A DNA stretch of 64,000 nucleotides from Molossus alvarezi (GCA_037176705.1 CM073898.1:24350488-24414487), one strand, 5' to 3'; positions 1-11,700 are shown, counted from the first letter of the stretch. Numbers and translations: made by a program. Notes: generated from the letters alone by a model not told the origin.

Positions 1-187
1 CGTTTCAAGAGCATGTACCTCGGTGGTGGTTCAGACCCCAGCCCTGGTCTGTCGAGCTGGAGGCAACCAATCAATGTCTCTCTCTCACATTGCTGTTTCT
101 CTCTCCCTCCCCCAACTCTATCTGAAGATAAATGGAGAAACATCCTCTGGTGAGAATTTTTTTTAAAAATTAAAAATAAAATAAAAA
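1..187 (+). mobile_element. VES-like SINE, cut by window start
   Basis: The body and tail of a tRNA-derived bat SINE run in from the left edge, with a CT-rich tract and then the TATCTGAAGATAAATGGA and GGTGAGAAT tail followed by A-rich sequence. The tRNA-like head lies outside the window. Confidence 0.85.
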
Positions 188-236
188 TGAGAACAAAATG
201 TCCCTAAAGAAAGTGTATTTAAATGACCACTATTCA

Positions 237-490
237 GCCCTGGCCGGTTTGGGTCAGCGGTTAGAGCGCCGACCTGCGGTCCAGAGAGACCCGGGTTCGG
301 TTCCCGCTAGGGGCATGTACCTCGGTTGCAGTTTGTCCCCAGCCCTGGTTGGGTCGTGTGGGTGGCAGCCACTCGATGTGTCGCTTTCACGTCGATGTTT
401 CTCTCTCTCTCTCCCCTCCTCTCACTCTATCTGAACAAAATATCGAAAAATGTCCTCGGGTGAGGATTAAAAAAAAAAAAATAAAATAAA
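237..490 (+). mobile_element. VES-like SINE, complete
   Basis: This copy is full length, with head GCCCTGGCCGGTTTGGGTCAG, a tRNA-like B-box region (GGTTCGGTTCCCGC) and an A-rich tail. A perfect 17-bp target-site duplication, TAAATGACCACTATTCA, lies at 220-236 and 491-507, which points to a recent insertion. Confidence 0.95.
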
Positions 491-690
491 TAAATGACCA
501 CTATTCATTTAAATGAATATGTGGACTTTTCAATTCTTGTAGAATTTTAAAAATGTAATACTCCAAAACTTGATTAAGCTTTTTTTTAAAGTGTGGCAGT
601 ACTTAAATTAAGAATAATCCAGTAAGAGAGAAATTTCTATTTTAAAGGAGTCACCTGATGAAACTGAAAGCTAATAAAATCTGCATATTT

Positions 691-935
691 ATTTTTTTAA
701 TCCTCACACAAGGATATTTCCCTATTTATCTTCAGATAGAGTGGGAGGGAGGGAGGGAGAAAGAGAGAAAGAGAGAAACATCACATGAGAGGGACACATG
801 GACTGGTTGCCTCCCACACAACCCCCACCAGAGCTGGGGACTAACCTAAACCAAGGTACATGCCCTTGACGGAAATCGAACCCACAACTCTTTGGTCTGC
901 AGGCCCACACTCTGTTGAGCCAAACCGGCCAGGGC
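691..935 (-). mobile_element. VES-like SINE, complete
   Basis: The element is reversed, with its T-rich tail at left and head complement CCGGCCAGGGC at right. A perfect 15-bp target duplication, AAAATCTGCATATTT, flanks it at 676-690 and 936-950. Confidence 0.95.
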
Positions 936-970
936 AAAATCTGCATATTTAAAAGATTCACTACTGCCTG

Positions 971-1160
971 GCTCAAAGGTTGAGGGTCTACCCACGCACC
1001 AAGAGGTTGCCAGTTTGATTACCAGTGAGGGCACATGTCCAGGTTGTTGGCCTGATCCCCAGCGGGGGCATGCAGGGGGCAGCCAATTGATATTCTCTCT
1101 CATCAATGTTTTTATCTCTCTCTCCCTTCCTCTCTTTCTGAAATCAATAAAGAAAAAAAG
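971..1160 (+). mobile_element. VES-like SINE, second subfamily, head-truncated
   Basis: This belongs to the shorter subfamily, marked by CCCACGCACCAAGAGGTTGCC in the head and AAATCAATAAAG in the tail. The first bases of the head are missing. A 20-bp target duplication with two mismatches lies at 951-970 and 1161-1180. Confidence 0.85.
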
Positions 1161-1180
1161 AAAAGACTCACTACTACCTG

Positions 1181-2059
1181 GGATGCCTAAAAAATTCGCT
1201 TGAAGATATAAAGCAGTCAACATTCTTGAATTTGAATGACCTAAAAAGTTAAATGATATGTACCAATTTATTGAACCTATGGTAGAAACAGGCTTGTCAA
1301 ATACTCCAAGCTCATGGGATCAGACTAACCACCTCGATGTTACCTACTGAAGGAAAACCTAACATGTTGGCTTCTGTCACACGTTTCACATACTTTTATC
1401 AAAACTTGTAACTTTTTTGTCTGAATTTCCATGCTTGCTCTCAATCCAGATCCTGACAAGGGAGTAGGAAAAGGTTCCTCTACACAACTGGCCTAGATCT
1501 GGGTAGGGTACTTTATGGATGCCTTTAGCAGCAAACCCATAGATATTTCCAGCCCTCATTGCATCAGAAGTTGGTAAATTAGATCGAAGCGAAATCAGTC
1601 GCTAAAAATGTAAGGAAGAACTTCAGTATTAAGTACAAAGTAGAAGCAATGTAAGAGTAATACAGTAGTAACATTTTCCAGGGTACAAGTTAAGGCATTT
1701 AAAAGTTTTTGTTTCACTTGCGACTAGACAGAGCTCATTAACGCTGGGTCCTACAAAGTAGTAATTCAGAGCGTAACTTACCCTTTCTAATCAAAGATGA
1801 CACTGATAGTCTTATTTCCTGTGGGGTTGGGTGTGGTTGAAGAGACAGTTACGTCCCAACCATCAATCTGTGTCTATGGAAAAATCTGCAGGGCTCACAC
1901 ACGCCTGTCACTTGATTTACGTTCGTGCCCGCAGTCGGCAGGGCCTGTGCTTCTGACTGCGATGACTTCAAACAAAACATCCAACAGGCGACCAAGTGGT
2001 GTGGGTGCTTTTTATTGCTCAAAGAAACAGTTGCACTCCTCAGTGATTCATCTTAAGAC
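1181..2059. other. unassigned non-coding stretch
   Basis: I see no gene and no clear repeat. A minus-strand match to a splice donor (GGGTAAGT, near 1775-1782) lies to the left of the CpG island, but without a matching exon it means little. Confidence 0.5.
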
Positions 2060-2615
2060 AGACCTCCCGGGGTGAGAACAACTGCGAGCGCCGCAGCAAC
2101 CCGCAAAGCTGAACAGCCAGGAAACTGGGGTAGGGGCTCGGCTCTCCGAGCACCCACCCCTCGGGCCGGGCGCAGGCAAAGTGATGAGAAGAAAAGGAAA
2201 AGGCGCCTCCAAAATGCCGCGGCGTGGCCGCCGCCGGTCTGGCGTCGGGAGCCAGTTTGGGGACCGAGTCCCGGATCCCAGCGCAGGGGCCAGACGCGGT
2301 GGTCGCCGCGCAGCGCGGGTGCGAGTGGGCCTCCGCGCCCACGCCGGAACTTGGCCTCCCCGGCGGCCGCGCCGGCGCCCCGACCGCCGCGGCGCCCACC
2401 GCCCGCGCCTCCCGCCGCGCGCTCCGCCAACTTCCCGCCCGGCCCGGCGGCCGCCGCCCAGCCCCGCTCGGGGTCCGAGTCCCGCCGCCGCCGCCGCCGC
2501 GTGCGGGCGGGTGGGGGAGGGGCCGCCTCGCTCGACGGGCCGCGAGAACAAAGCGGCGGCCGCGGCGGCGCTAACTTTTTCGGGGGCTGTTCCGCGCTCC
2601 CTGAGGCGACTACTT

Positions 2616-2800
2616 ACAGAGGCGGGCTCGGCCGGTCGTGAGAAACTCCGCGCCCGCCAGCGCCTGGGTCTCGGACGAGGCGCCAGCGAGGCTTCACGCG
2701 CCTTGCAGGGTCCCGCCCGCCGCTGGCGCCCCTTCCTCCCTCCCTCCCCCCGCCGCCCTCGTCCCTCCTCCCTCCTCCCTCGTCCCTCCTCCCACTCCCC
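2616..2800 (-). other. candidate non-coding first exon with splice donor
   Basis: On the minus strand the sequence CCTCT is followed by GTAAGTAG, so an exon would end at 2618 and its donor GT would lie at 2617-2616. The right (5') limit is a guess placed downstream of the ZNF143-type motif at 2871-2889. The link to PRKD3 rests on synteny only. Confidence 0.35.
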
Positions 2801-2870
2801 GTCCCGTCCTGAGGCCCGAGGGCGGGGGGCCCGGGCGTGCGGGGCGGGGGCGCGCGGCGGCGCGGGGCCT

Positions 2871-2889
2871 GCCGGGAGCTGTAGTTTCC
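2871..2889 (-). promoter_or_regulatory. ZNF143-type (ACTACAnnTCCC) promoter motif
   Basis: The minus strand reads GGAAACTACAGCTCCCGGC, matching the known ACTACAnnTCCC motif bound by ZNF143 and often found in CpG-island and divergent promoters. It sits in the right half of the island, upstream of the proposed minus-strand exon. Confidence 0.65.
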
Positions 2890-3250
2890 GGCGGGCGCGA
2901 GCGGGTGGTAGCCGCGCGTGGGCGTCACTCGCTGTCTGCACACCGCGCAGGGGGAGCCGCCTCTGGTCCTGCGGGGCTCGCGCTGCCCCCTCCGAGGTCG
3001 CGACCCTGTGTTTTCACCAGCCCACGCTGCAGTGGACACCCATCCTCGCCCCCAGCCGCCTCTCCCTCTGCCGCCCGCTGTGGCGGAGCGATGGTGGCAG
3101 CTCCCTGCTCCGCACGAGAGGTGACAGTTTGAGCGGGGGACTTGCGAGGGGTCCACAGCAGAAAGCAGTTTCACCCGGAGACAGCTCCCTGCTCCGCACG
3201 TTTCCCGCCCTCGCGCCAGCCCTCCCGGTGGCCGCTGGCACAGCACCGGG

Positions 3251-4250
3251 CATTCCCACCCTGGCAGCCAGCCAGCGCCCCTCACCTAAAGCAGAGTAAA
3301 CTGCAGTGGCCACTTCCGATGTGTTTTGTGTTTCCTACTGGCCATCTTTACATCCGAGTGTGTCCCCTTGCAAGGCGAAGTGCAGTCGAGAACCACGGCC
3401 CTGGGCTTCTACCTGCCTGGAAACGAGTGACGATGTCAGGTGAGCGGGGCGGGAGTGGGAATCCGAGGACGATGGAAGGGGAAGGTACACGATGTGTTCT
3501 ATTACAGATGCTTTAAGTGAGAGAAGTCTGAGCAGCTGACAGCCATTGTCTCAGAAACAGCCTAATTCTCCTTATGTCAAAATACCATCCCGAAACACTT
3601 CTGTAACATGTATTGAAGCAAGCGCTGGGCTGCACTCAACAGTCCTTCCATCCCCAAGCAGAGGTCAAGAGGGCAGTTTTCTGAATAGAAAGAAAATAAA
3701 GTTAAGCGGGTCCCTACTTTTTATAGCAAGGCATCCATCTTAATGACTGTTCCAGGATTTAAAGTTAAGAAGTGAGAATTGTAAATAATTTATATCAAAG
3801 ATGGGGCAAGTAGAATTGTTATGTAACCCTTATCCTACTCCGAAGCTATGTTTAAAAAAAAAAAAAAATGCTGAAACATTCTCAGGAATGGGAAACTGGT
3901 AAATGTCTCAGGTCCAGTAGTATCTTTCTCATTCAGTCTAATTATACTTCCTCTTGTTCTGCCATTCTTTCACTGTAAAATTGAAAGTAAATTCACTCAA
4001 GTTTACATTCTTTTTTGAAAAGAATGCTCTTACCTAACTTTGCCTTTTTCTTCCTTCCACTTCCCAACAGACATTTTAGTCCAGCCCCAAATATCCTCTC
4101 TCAGCAAGATTCCCAGGACCTCATTGGAGCTGTTTACAGCCAGTCCCATCTCACTAGTGACTTCCATTTTCTCTCGTGGTCCTTAAAGAGACAGATGTTA
4201 CTCTTCCTAGAAGTGACTTTTCTAAATGAATCAAATTGCTATTATATAGG
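3251..4250. other. unassigned intergenic stretch
   Basis: GC content falls sharply after about 3480. No exon, clear repeat or RNA gene is visible. A short A tract lies near 3852-3867. Confidence 0.5.
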
Positions 4251-4430
4251 CAATGGTTCTCAACCTTCCTAATGCCACAACCCTTTAATACAGTTCCTCA
4301 GGTTGTGGTGACCACCAACCATAAAATTATTTTCGTTGCTACTTCATAACTGTAATTTTGCTACTGTTATGTCGTACGCGACCCCTGTGAAAGGGTCTTT
4401 CGACCCCCAAAGGGGGCTTACAGAGGCTTA
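4251..4430 (+). mobile_element. SPIN-like non-autonomous hAT transposon, shortened
   Basis: The left end, CAATGGTTCTCAACCTTCC, is followed by the typical AATGCCACAACCCTTTAATAC, CATAAAATTATTTTCGTTGC and CGACCCCTGTGAAAGGGTC blocks of SPIN/URR1-type hAT miniature elements. The usual middle is missing after GTTATG. The right end is decayed and does not give a clean inverted repeat. SPIN elements are known from bats and other tetrapods and are ascribed to horizontal transfer. Confidence 0.75.
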
Positions 4431-5120
4431 AGGATTTGTGTATGTGTGTGAGAATTCCACATAACACCTCTTTTTTCTTTGTTTTTACGTATATTTGTAT
4501 AACTTACCATTTGATTATATACTGTGTGATAATTATATTTGAAAATATAAGTATATTTACAAATATATTTATATATCTAAAACATATATACATATATATT
4601 TATAAAATACAGTATAATTAAAGAGAGGTGTGTTAAGGATGCTTCGACTCAAAGGAGGATTAGAAAAATCTGGTAACTGAAGGGAGAAGTTATGGCATAA
4701 GCTCTACCTAGGATTTGATTTGGAGTCCTAAAAGTTAAAATTCAGGTAATTGGCAATAAAAAAATCAATTTTCTTCCTTGTCCCCTGTAGTTTCTGTTTA
4801 TTATTGTGGTTGCAAAATATGTTTCTCCAACCAAGAGAAGGTAATGCATACATATGATCCTGGATCTCATTTTAATTGAGTATTAATGAAAAAAAATCTC
4901 TCTTTTGAAATACAGTAAACTGATTACAATATATTTGAAAAGAGAAAGAGAACAAGTAGGTGCTACAGACCTGGATAGGGAACCAGTGCTATAATCAGTT
5001 TTCACACCAGCATTGACCAGAGCAGAGCAGTGAGCTCCCTCATGTAGAGTCTGGAAATTGTACCAACCCTAAAAGCCAACTGTAAGGGAAGGGTTGGGAT
5101 GGGCCTTTGAAGACAGTCTA
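4431..5120. other. AT-rich unassigned stretch
   Basis: TA-rich low-complexity sequence occupies about 4550-4620. The rest shows no recognisable gene or repeat. Confidence 0.5.
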
Positions 5121-5125
5121 ACCAA

Positions 5126-5241
5126 GGCTCTGCCATTTAGTAGCTGTATGCTATTTAATCTCAATAAGAATTGATTTCCTTATCTGTGAAATGAGGGGAG
5201 ATACTTACTTACCCCAATGGGTTGTGTGAAAATTAAATGGA
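5126..5241 (+). repeat. MIR fragment
   Basis: The ancient tRNA-derived MIR pattern is visible: CTCTGCCATTTAGTAGCTG, then CCTTATCTGTGAAATGAGG, then GGTTGTGTGAAAATTAAATG. Confidence 0.7.
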
Positions 5242-5287
5242 AAAAAAAAAAAGTGCATCCTAATGTACTACATATGTAATGGACGTT

Positions 5288-5436
5288 AAAGGCAGTCTGC
5301 CTGGGTATGCATCATGACTCTACTGTTTAACAAGCTGTATGACCACAGGCAAGTTAACCTCCATGTGCTTCAGTTTCATCATCAGTTAACTTAGACGATA
5401 CAACACCTGGGTTGTATAAGGACTGAGATAACACTG
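5288..5436 (+). repeat. MIR fragment
   Basis: A second MIR follows directly, with CTGCCTGGGTATGCATC, then GCTGTATGACCACAGGCAAG and CTTCAGTTTCATCATC in the expected order. Confidence 0.75.
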
Positions 5437-5455
5437 TGATACACTTTTATTTTTT

Positions 5456-5672
5456 GTTAATCCTCACCCAATGATATTTATTCATTGGTTTTTTAGACTG
5501 GAAGAGAAGGAGGGAGAAAGAAAGAAAAATTGATATGATTGATTCCCACATGACCCTGACTGGGGCCAGGGATTGAACCTGCAACCCAGGCACATGCCCT
5601 TGACTGGGAATTGAACCCATGACCCTTGTATCTAAGGGCCGACACTAACCGCTGAGCCAAACCAGCCAGGGC
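5456..5672 (-). mobile_element. VES-like SINE, older copy
   Basis: T-rich tail, AATCCTCACCCAATGATATT and head complement GAGCCAAACCAGCCAGGGC are present. Many substitutions and no clear target duplication suggest age. Confidence 0.85.
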
Positions 5673-6099
5673 AGTCCTTGATGTATTGATTCAATAAGTA
5701 TATTTTGAGAGGCTACTATGTGCAAGGCACTTAATAGATCTACAGGTAAAACAATTGTTCTCAGGAACCTAAAGTTCATTAAACAAGATATGTGAAAATC
5801 TCTAATACAGACAAAAGAGTAAAAAGTAGGAGGCAAAATAAATGTCTAGTAGATGTCAGAGAAATACAACATATTCATTCCCCTGACCTGGAGAAGGCTA
5901 AATGCATGGACAAAAGATAATTTTAACTGGGCTTTGAAGAAAGAGTAGGATTTGGAAATATGGAGAGAGGAATGGAAGAAAAAAGAAAATTCTAGTTGGA
6001 AGCAGCAGTGAGCAAAGGCACATAGGTGTGAAACCAGAGTGACGTTTGTGAACCAAGTAGTTCAATTAGGCTGAGTCATCAGGGTATTTTTTCATCACA

Positions 6100-6275
6100 A
6101 TTAAAAAAAAAAAAACTGATATAATTTACAAACTCTAAAATCCATCTTTAAGAGTATACAATTTGTGTTTTTTTTTAGTATATTTATAAAGTTATACAAT
6201 ATGACACTAATTTCAGAATATTTTCATTACCCCCAAAAGAAACCCCATACCCTATAGCAGTCACTCCTCATTACC
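6100..6275 (+). repeat. old L1 fragment
   Basis: The block from ATATAATTTACAAACTCTAAA through TTTTCATTACCCCCAAAAG to CAGTCACTCCTCATTACC matches a common old mammalian L1 3' region, as I recall it. Confidence 0.5.
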
Positions 6276-6389
6276 AGGTGGCCAGCTCACTCACTGGGCT
6301 CCCAACGAAGGCATGGGTACCTGCAATTGGAAGCCTTCAGGTTGACAGGATCCTGAATGGTGAGCATGGAGGAAATACTGTCAGGGCAA

Positions 6390-7330
6390 CTGCTGCATTT
6401 GCTATATATGGCTTCAACTTCCATCTTACAAATCTGTATCTCCAGTCTTGATCTCTTTCTGTAACCACCTGAATGATCCACAGAAAGATCACAAATTTAA
6501 CGTGTCCCTAGCTGAACTCATCTTTTCTTCTTCCTATACATGTTTCCAATCTTAGTGCATAGTACCACCATCCAAGACAGAAACTTCTTTGGTTAGCCTA
6601 AATTCCTTTTCCCTTGTTCTCCAAATCTCATTGGTTACTAAATCCCTTCAATTTCATACCATCATGTGTCCTGTGTTGTATGCCCTTTCTTCTTTTCCAC
6701 TATTACCATCTTAGCTCAGGCCTTTTATTAACTCTCACCTGAGCTACTGAAATGATGATCTAAGAGATTTCCCTTCCTTGAATCTTCTCTTATTTAATCC
6801 ACTTTCCACTCTGCCACCAGAATGATAGTTCTAAAATGCAGAATTGATCCTACGATTGATTCCCTGAGCCTAAAATCCTTTAATTGCTAACCAATGCCTT
6901 TCTTGTGCTAACTTTAGAGCAAGGCATTCCCCCTTCAATGTGCCCCTTGTTTTCTCATATTGCTAACCCCCATTCTTCATATATCTAGAACCTCAAGCAG
7001 AGGTGGATTGCTGGCAGTTCTCCAGTTGCATTTTTGCTCGTGCAGTACTTCTCCCCCACCCTTTCCACCTGGTAAACAATTCAGACTCACTCAATTCAAA
7101 TTCTCTTCTGTAGTGCCTTTCCTGTCCTCTTCAGGCCTGATAGGAATAACATTCCTTTCTTTGTGCTCCAGATGTGGTCTTTCCATAGCACCTGTGACAC
7201 TTCTTTATACTACACTCTCTCTTACTAAACTGTAAGCTCCTTGAGAGCAGGGGTCACATCTAATTCATTCTCACATCCCTTGCAGAGTGCCTTGCACAGT
7301 CTTAGTCCTCTACTGACATGGTTGAATATT
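6390..7330 (+). repeat. L2 LINE, 3' part
   Basis: Typical L2 3' end phrases occur in order: GAACTCATCTTTTCTTCTTCC, CCTTTAATTGCTAACCAATGC, and TAAACTGTAAGCTCCTTGAG with AGAGTGCCTTGCACAGT. The open frame at 6960-7235 lies inside it and is not a gene. Confidence 0.7.
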
Positions 7331-7749
7331 AGAAATTTGAGAGTTGTTGCATAGGGTGAAGAATGAAACTATGGAAAAGGATGAAATTACCCTGCAGGAA
7401 GACCAGGGACAGGAATTACATTCATTGATGTTGTACTATGCTGAAGGAAGCAGGATTCTATGTTTGACTCCAGAGTCTCTGTGCTTTTCACTAATCATAT
7501 AAGTACTAAAGAAGGTCCATTCTATTTGGCAATAATAAGTTAATGATTTGTTAACTCTGGTGAGAGAGGTGTCAGGAGAAGATTGAGGGCCAAAGCTAAA
7601 CTGAAATGAATCGGAGAGGTACATGGAAGATGAGAAAAGGACACAGAGAGTACACTGGTCATTCTCAGATTTCCAGATTTCAAGGATCAAGATTTTTACA
7701 AAAGAATGGAGACTGAGTTGCCAACTTCTTGTTTTGCCAATTAAGAACA

Positions 7750-8490
7750 TTAAAATTAAGCGAGACCTCAAAATCACTAATCATTAGGGAAATGCAATTA
7801 AAAACTACAAGATACTACCTCAAACCCATCAGGATAGCTACTATCAAAAAAACAAAAAACAAACCCAGAAAATAACAAGTGTCGACAGGAATGTGGAAAA
7901 GTTAGAACCCTTCTGCACTGTTGATAGGAATATAAAATGGTGCAGCTGCTGTGGAAAAGAGTATAGCAATTCCTCAAAAATTAAAATAAAATTATCATAT
8001 GATTCAGCAATTACACTTTTGGGTATATATCCAAAAGAACTGAAAGCAGGGTCTTGAAAAGACATTTGTACACCCTGTTCATAGCAGCATAAGTCACCCA
8101 AGTGTTTATCAGTGGATGAGTAGATAAGCAAAATGTGGTGTATACATACAGTGGAATCTTATTCAATCTTATAAAGGAAGGAAATTCTGAGACATGCTAC
8201 AACATGAATGAATCTTGAGGACACCATGTTAAGTGAAATAAGCCAGTCACAAAAGGACAAATACTGTATGATCCCACTTACATGAGGTACCTAGAATAGC
8301 AAAATACATAGAATAGCAGTTGCCAAGGGCTGGAGGGAGGAAGGAATGGGAAGTCATTATTTGATGGATGTAGTTTCAGTTTTGCTAGATGAAAAGAGTT
8401 CTGAATATGGATGGTGGTGATGGTTGTACAACAATGTGAATATATTTAATGCCACTAAACTGTACTCTTAAAAGGATTAAGATGATAATT
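7750..8490 (+). repeat. L1M element, ORF2 end and 3' UTR
   Basis: The old L1 signature runs from TAATCATTAGGGAAATGCAA through TTGGGTATATATCCAAAAGA and AAGTGAAATAAGCCAGTCAC. It resumes after the SINE at 8491-8742, in GTATTTTACCACAATTGAAC at about 8765, so the SINE split it. Confidence 0.85.
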
Positions 8491-8742
8491 TCTTTTTTAA
8501 TCCTCACCCGAGGATATTTTTTCCATTGATTTTTAGAGAGAGTGAAAGTGTGGGAGGGAGGGAGAGAGAGAGAAAAACATCAATGTGAGAGAGGCACATC
8601 GATTGGTTGCCTCCTATACACACCTAGACTGTGGCCAGGGGTCGAACCTGCAACGCAGGTACGTGCCCTTGAACAGGAATCAAATCTACAACCCTTTGGT
8701 GCATAGGCCAGTGCTCTAACCACTGAACCACACCGGCCAGGG
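8491..8742 (-). mobile_element. VES-like SINE inserted in L1M
   Basis: The tail complement TAATCCTCACCCGAGGATAT is at left and CACCGGCCAGGGC at right. The imperfect target duplication AAGATGATAATTT / AAGATGATGAATTT comes from the L1M it interrupts. Confidence 0.9.
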
Positions 8743-8820
8743 CAAGATGATGAATTTTATGTTATATGTATTTTACCACAATTGAACAATAACAAATGAG
8801 CAAGACAATAAAAAGCAAAC
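8743..8820 (+). repeat. L1M 3' end, continuation
   Basis: This is the remainder of the L1M 3' UTR beyond the SINE, ending in an A-rich stretch. Confidence 0.65.
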
Positions 8821-8877
8821 TCAAGATTTATTAAGTTAATTCATAAACTATTAGGCAATTTAAAAAATGTAGCATCT

Positions 8878-9111
8878 CCTTGGCCAGTTTGGTTCAGTGG
8901 TTAGAGCCTCAGCCTGTGGATCAATGACTCGCAGGTTTGATTCCAGTCAAGGGCACCCACTTTGGTTGTGGTTCATCCCCGGCCCTGGTCAGGGTCCGTG
9001 CAGGAGGCATCCAGTCATGTGTTCCTCTCACGTCGATGTTTCTCTTTCCCTCTCTCCCACTTTATCTGAAGATAAATAGAAAAATATCCTTGGGTGAGGA
9101 TTAAAAAATAT
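8878..9111 (+). mobile_element. VES-like SINE, older copy
   Basis: The head is CCTTGGCCAGTTTGGTTCAG and the tail GGGTGAGGATTAAAA. The flanks TGTAGCATC and TATAGCATC suggest a short target duplication. Confidence 0.85.
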
Positions 9112-10805
9112 ATATAGCATCAAATATGAAGGAAGAATATAAGAATAAAGATCAGCTTTTTAATTAAATACAATTACCTTATTAACAAAACATATTTTTT
9201 CTTAGTTTTCTCATTTTGTAACAGACTGAAAAGGCATAGTCCTGGACAGGCATTAGTATGAAACTGGCATTTGGGAACTACTGGTTTAACTATATTAAAA
9301 TGGAAGCAAAAGGCAAGAGGACAATAATTAAAGAATGTAGCAGGGTCAATGGAAGATCATTGTGTACCTGTCATTATTGTTTAGGCTGTACTAGTACATA
9401 ATCATACTATGACAAGTCAGATATTCTTTATATTTCTTTCAGGCACTACTTTGAATAATCATAACATTTGCTTTCAACATTTTATTGAAAACATAGTATA
9501 CTGCCATTTCTCTGGTCTTGTAAGGATTGTATTTTCAAAGTCTTTTACAGACGTAAAGTATATGTTAAAGATATGTGTGTTCACTATAAAATAATCATTA
9601 TGTAACTAGCTGCATAATTTAATAAACATTTGAAATACTAGCACACAGAGATGTATATAATCAGGCTATTATCTAACCATTCTGCCATGTTTCCCTTTTA
9701 TATTCAGCCGCTAAAAGTCCTGAGTAATAATTTCTACTGTATTGTGCATATATGGTATAGTCCTGAATATCATGTATTTTCTGTCTGAACCATTAGCTTG
9801 TTTTCTGATTGGTGTTCATTTTTTCTAATCCAAGAGTAGACTTGAAAGAAGGGGATCACTTTGCCTCAGAATGAAATGAAGATGCACAATTTTCCTATGG
9901 GCATTACCTTTGCTTATGAAATTTCCTCCCAGCCCACTTTCTAAAATTATAGCTTTGTTTCTTCGTAATTTGAAGTACATATTTAAGCTTAAACTGTTAG
10001 GAGGATTTTCTTAGAGAACTAAACAAATACATTATGAAAGTCAATTAATATCTTTTGCTTTCTTACAGATCTCTAAATTCAAACTTGAGTGTTCCCCATA
10101 ATAAGTATATGACTTACTGAGTGAAAGACACAAAAGATCAAGGTTTGGCCAATGACAGAAAGGGATTATTATTAGTCTTACTAAAATTGTATGCTGAGTA
10201 ATTTTGCTTCTTTTTAATGGAAATTTAGGTACCTTCTTGGCCTGGTGTTGATGATGAGCTCTGTTGAAATGCTTTTTCAAACATTAAAATTGAAGGTGGA
10301 TTAGTCCATTTAATGTATTATAGTCTTGGCTAGAGTCTAGAGTCTAGACAGTGGAGAATATAGAAACCATTGGGTTGAAAGGATTTTTTATGACCACAAT
10401 CTGTACTGTCTGAGAATTACTAAAACACTTGAAATACTGTGCTAATGTTTTCAGATATATAAATAAAACAAACAGCATAAATTCATCCTATTTTAAGCAA
10501 AAATAAAGATACATATGTGGTTTAAGACAGAATTTGGGTTATAGTATTATGTTGCAACTTTCTATTTTTAATGGCTTTGCGTGGCATAGTCAACTTTTTT
10601 TTTTTTCATGCCTGTTGCTATTTTCTGTGAATTTGTGTAACTTTTATTTGCTTTCTTAGCATTCTATTTTTGAATCCTGTGGAAAGAGATTTTAGAATCC
10701 TTCTTCCTCTTCTATTTGAGATTGTTGCACTTAACCTGAATCTTTAAAACAAGCAATTTTTTTGGTATGACTTAAAAATTACTCTTGGAACAATTGTTCT
10801 TTCAT
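9112..10805. other. unassigned AT-rich stretch
   Basis: No coding pattern, RNA gene or young repeat is visible. A T tract lies at about 10595-10606. Confidence 0.5.
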
Positions 10806-10821
10806 GAAAAGTCAGAAAAAT

Positions 10822-11079
10822 GCCCTGGCCGGTTTGGCTCAGTGGTTAGAGTGTTGGCCTGCGGTCCAGAGAGACCCAGGTTCAATTCCCGCTAAGGGCA
10901 TGTACTTCGGTTGCAGTTTGTCCCCGGCCCTGGTTGGTCGTGCAGGTGGCAGCCACTCGATGTGTCCCTTCATGTCGATGTTTCTCTCTCTTTCTCCCTT
11001 CCTCTCTCTCCCTCCCACTCTATCTGTACAAAAAATGGAAAAATGTCCTCGGGTGAGGATAAAAAAAAAAAAAGAAAAA
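10822..11079 (+). mobile_element. VES-like SINE, complete and young
   Basis: The head, B-box region, CT tract and A tail are all present. A perfect 14-bp target duplication, GAAAAGTCAGAAAA, lies at 10806-10819 and 11080-11093. Confidence 0.95.
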
Positions 11080-11589
11080 GAAAAGTCAGAAAAGGCCTAA
11101 TTAATAATCCCAATTAATACTACTTTAAGATTCCAAAATTGAGAGAAAGAGTACTTTTACAGTTAAGCCTGATTATAGTCTATGTAGCCTGATCAGTAGA
11201 AAAACCTCATAATTTCATCTCATTAAAACATAGATAAATAGAATATAATACCTTGGAAAATTTATAAATGATCTCAAAACAAAAGACAACAATAATGTGT
11301 CAGTCTTGATTTTAAAGTATAATAATTTACATTTTGGTATTTAATCTTTTTGAAAAATTCACTTTTTCCCCTTTTAATAGATATGGTATTAGACATTTGA
11401 TTAAAGGAGAGAAAGCAATACAAAATGAGTATTCTGCTTAAAAATTGGAAATAAAATAATTTCATAGGTGGCTGGTTTTACATTCAGCAAAAGTTTAGCA
11501 TATTAAAATTTACATTCAGCATATTAAAAATCATGTTTTACTAGCTACTGAAAGTTTCCCCTTTGAAGCTGGATAAACCTGTAGGATAG

Positions 11590-11700
11590 AGGTAAAGTAC
11601 ACTGGCTGCAGTTGAATTGGCTTTGCAAGCCCCTGGGCAGGTTACTTAACTCCGTGTGCTTTAATTTTCTTATTTGCAATGAGGATAATAATATCTCTCA
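11590..11700 (+). repeat. MIR fragment
   Basis: GGCTGCAGTTGAATTGGC, CCTGGGCAGGTTACTTAAC and CTTATTTGCAATGAGGATAA follow the MIR order. Confidence 0.65.

Larger units (their letters stand above)
2060..3250 (-). promoter_or_regulatory. CpG island, probable PRKD3 promoter and non-coding first exon
   Basis: The stretch is very rich in G, C and CpG, with a run of six CCG units near 2482-2500 and many GC boxes. The surrounding sequence is AT-rich. Long open frames occur on both strands but consist of Arg, Ala, Pro and Gly runs, as expected of GC-rich DNA rather than of a protein. In human 2p22 the gene next to QPCT in head-to-head orientation is PRKD3 (protein kinase D3), whose first exon is non-coding as I recall. 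By that synteny this island would be its promoter, with transcription leftwards out of the window. The sequence itself shows only the island, a ZNF143-type motif and one good minus-strand splice donor. A divergent non-coding transcript is an alternative. Confidence 0.6.

Noticed and set aside
2048..3299. Long open frames on both strands of the CpG island (up to about 370 codons)
   Set aside because: They consist of Arg, Pro, Ala and Gly runs, overlap on all frames, and have no domain. High GC content removes stop codons by chance.
6960..7235. 91-codon + frame as a small gene
   Set aside because: It lies wholly within an L2 fragment.
10822..11079. tRNA-like promoter boxes in the SINE heads
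   Set aside because: The heads are tRNA-derived, but no copy keeps a full tRNA cloverleaf, so no tRNA gene is called.
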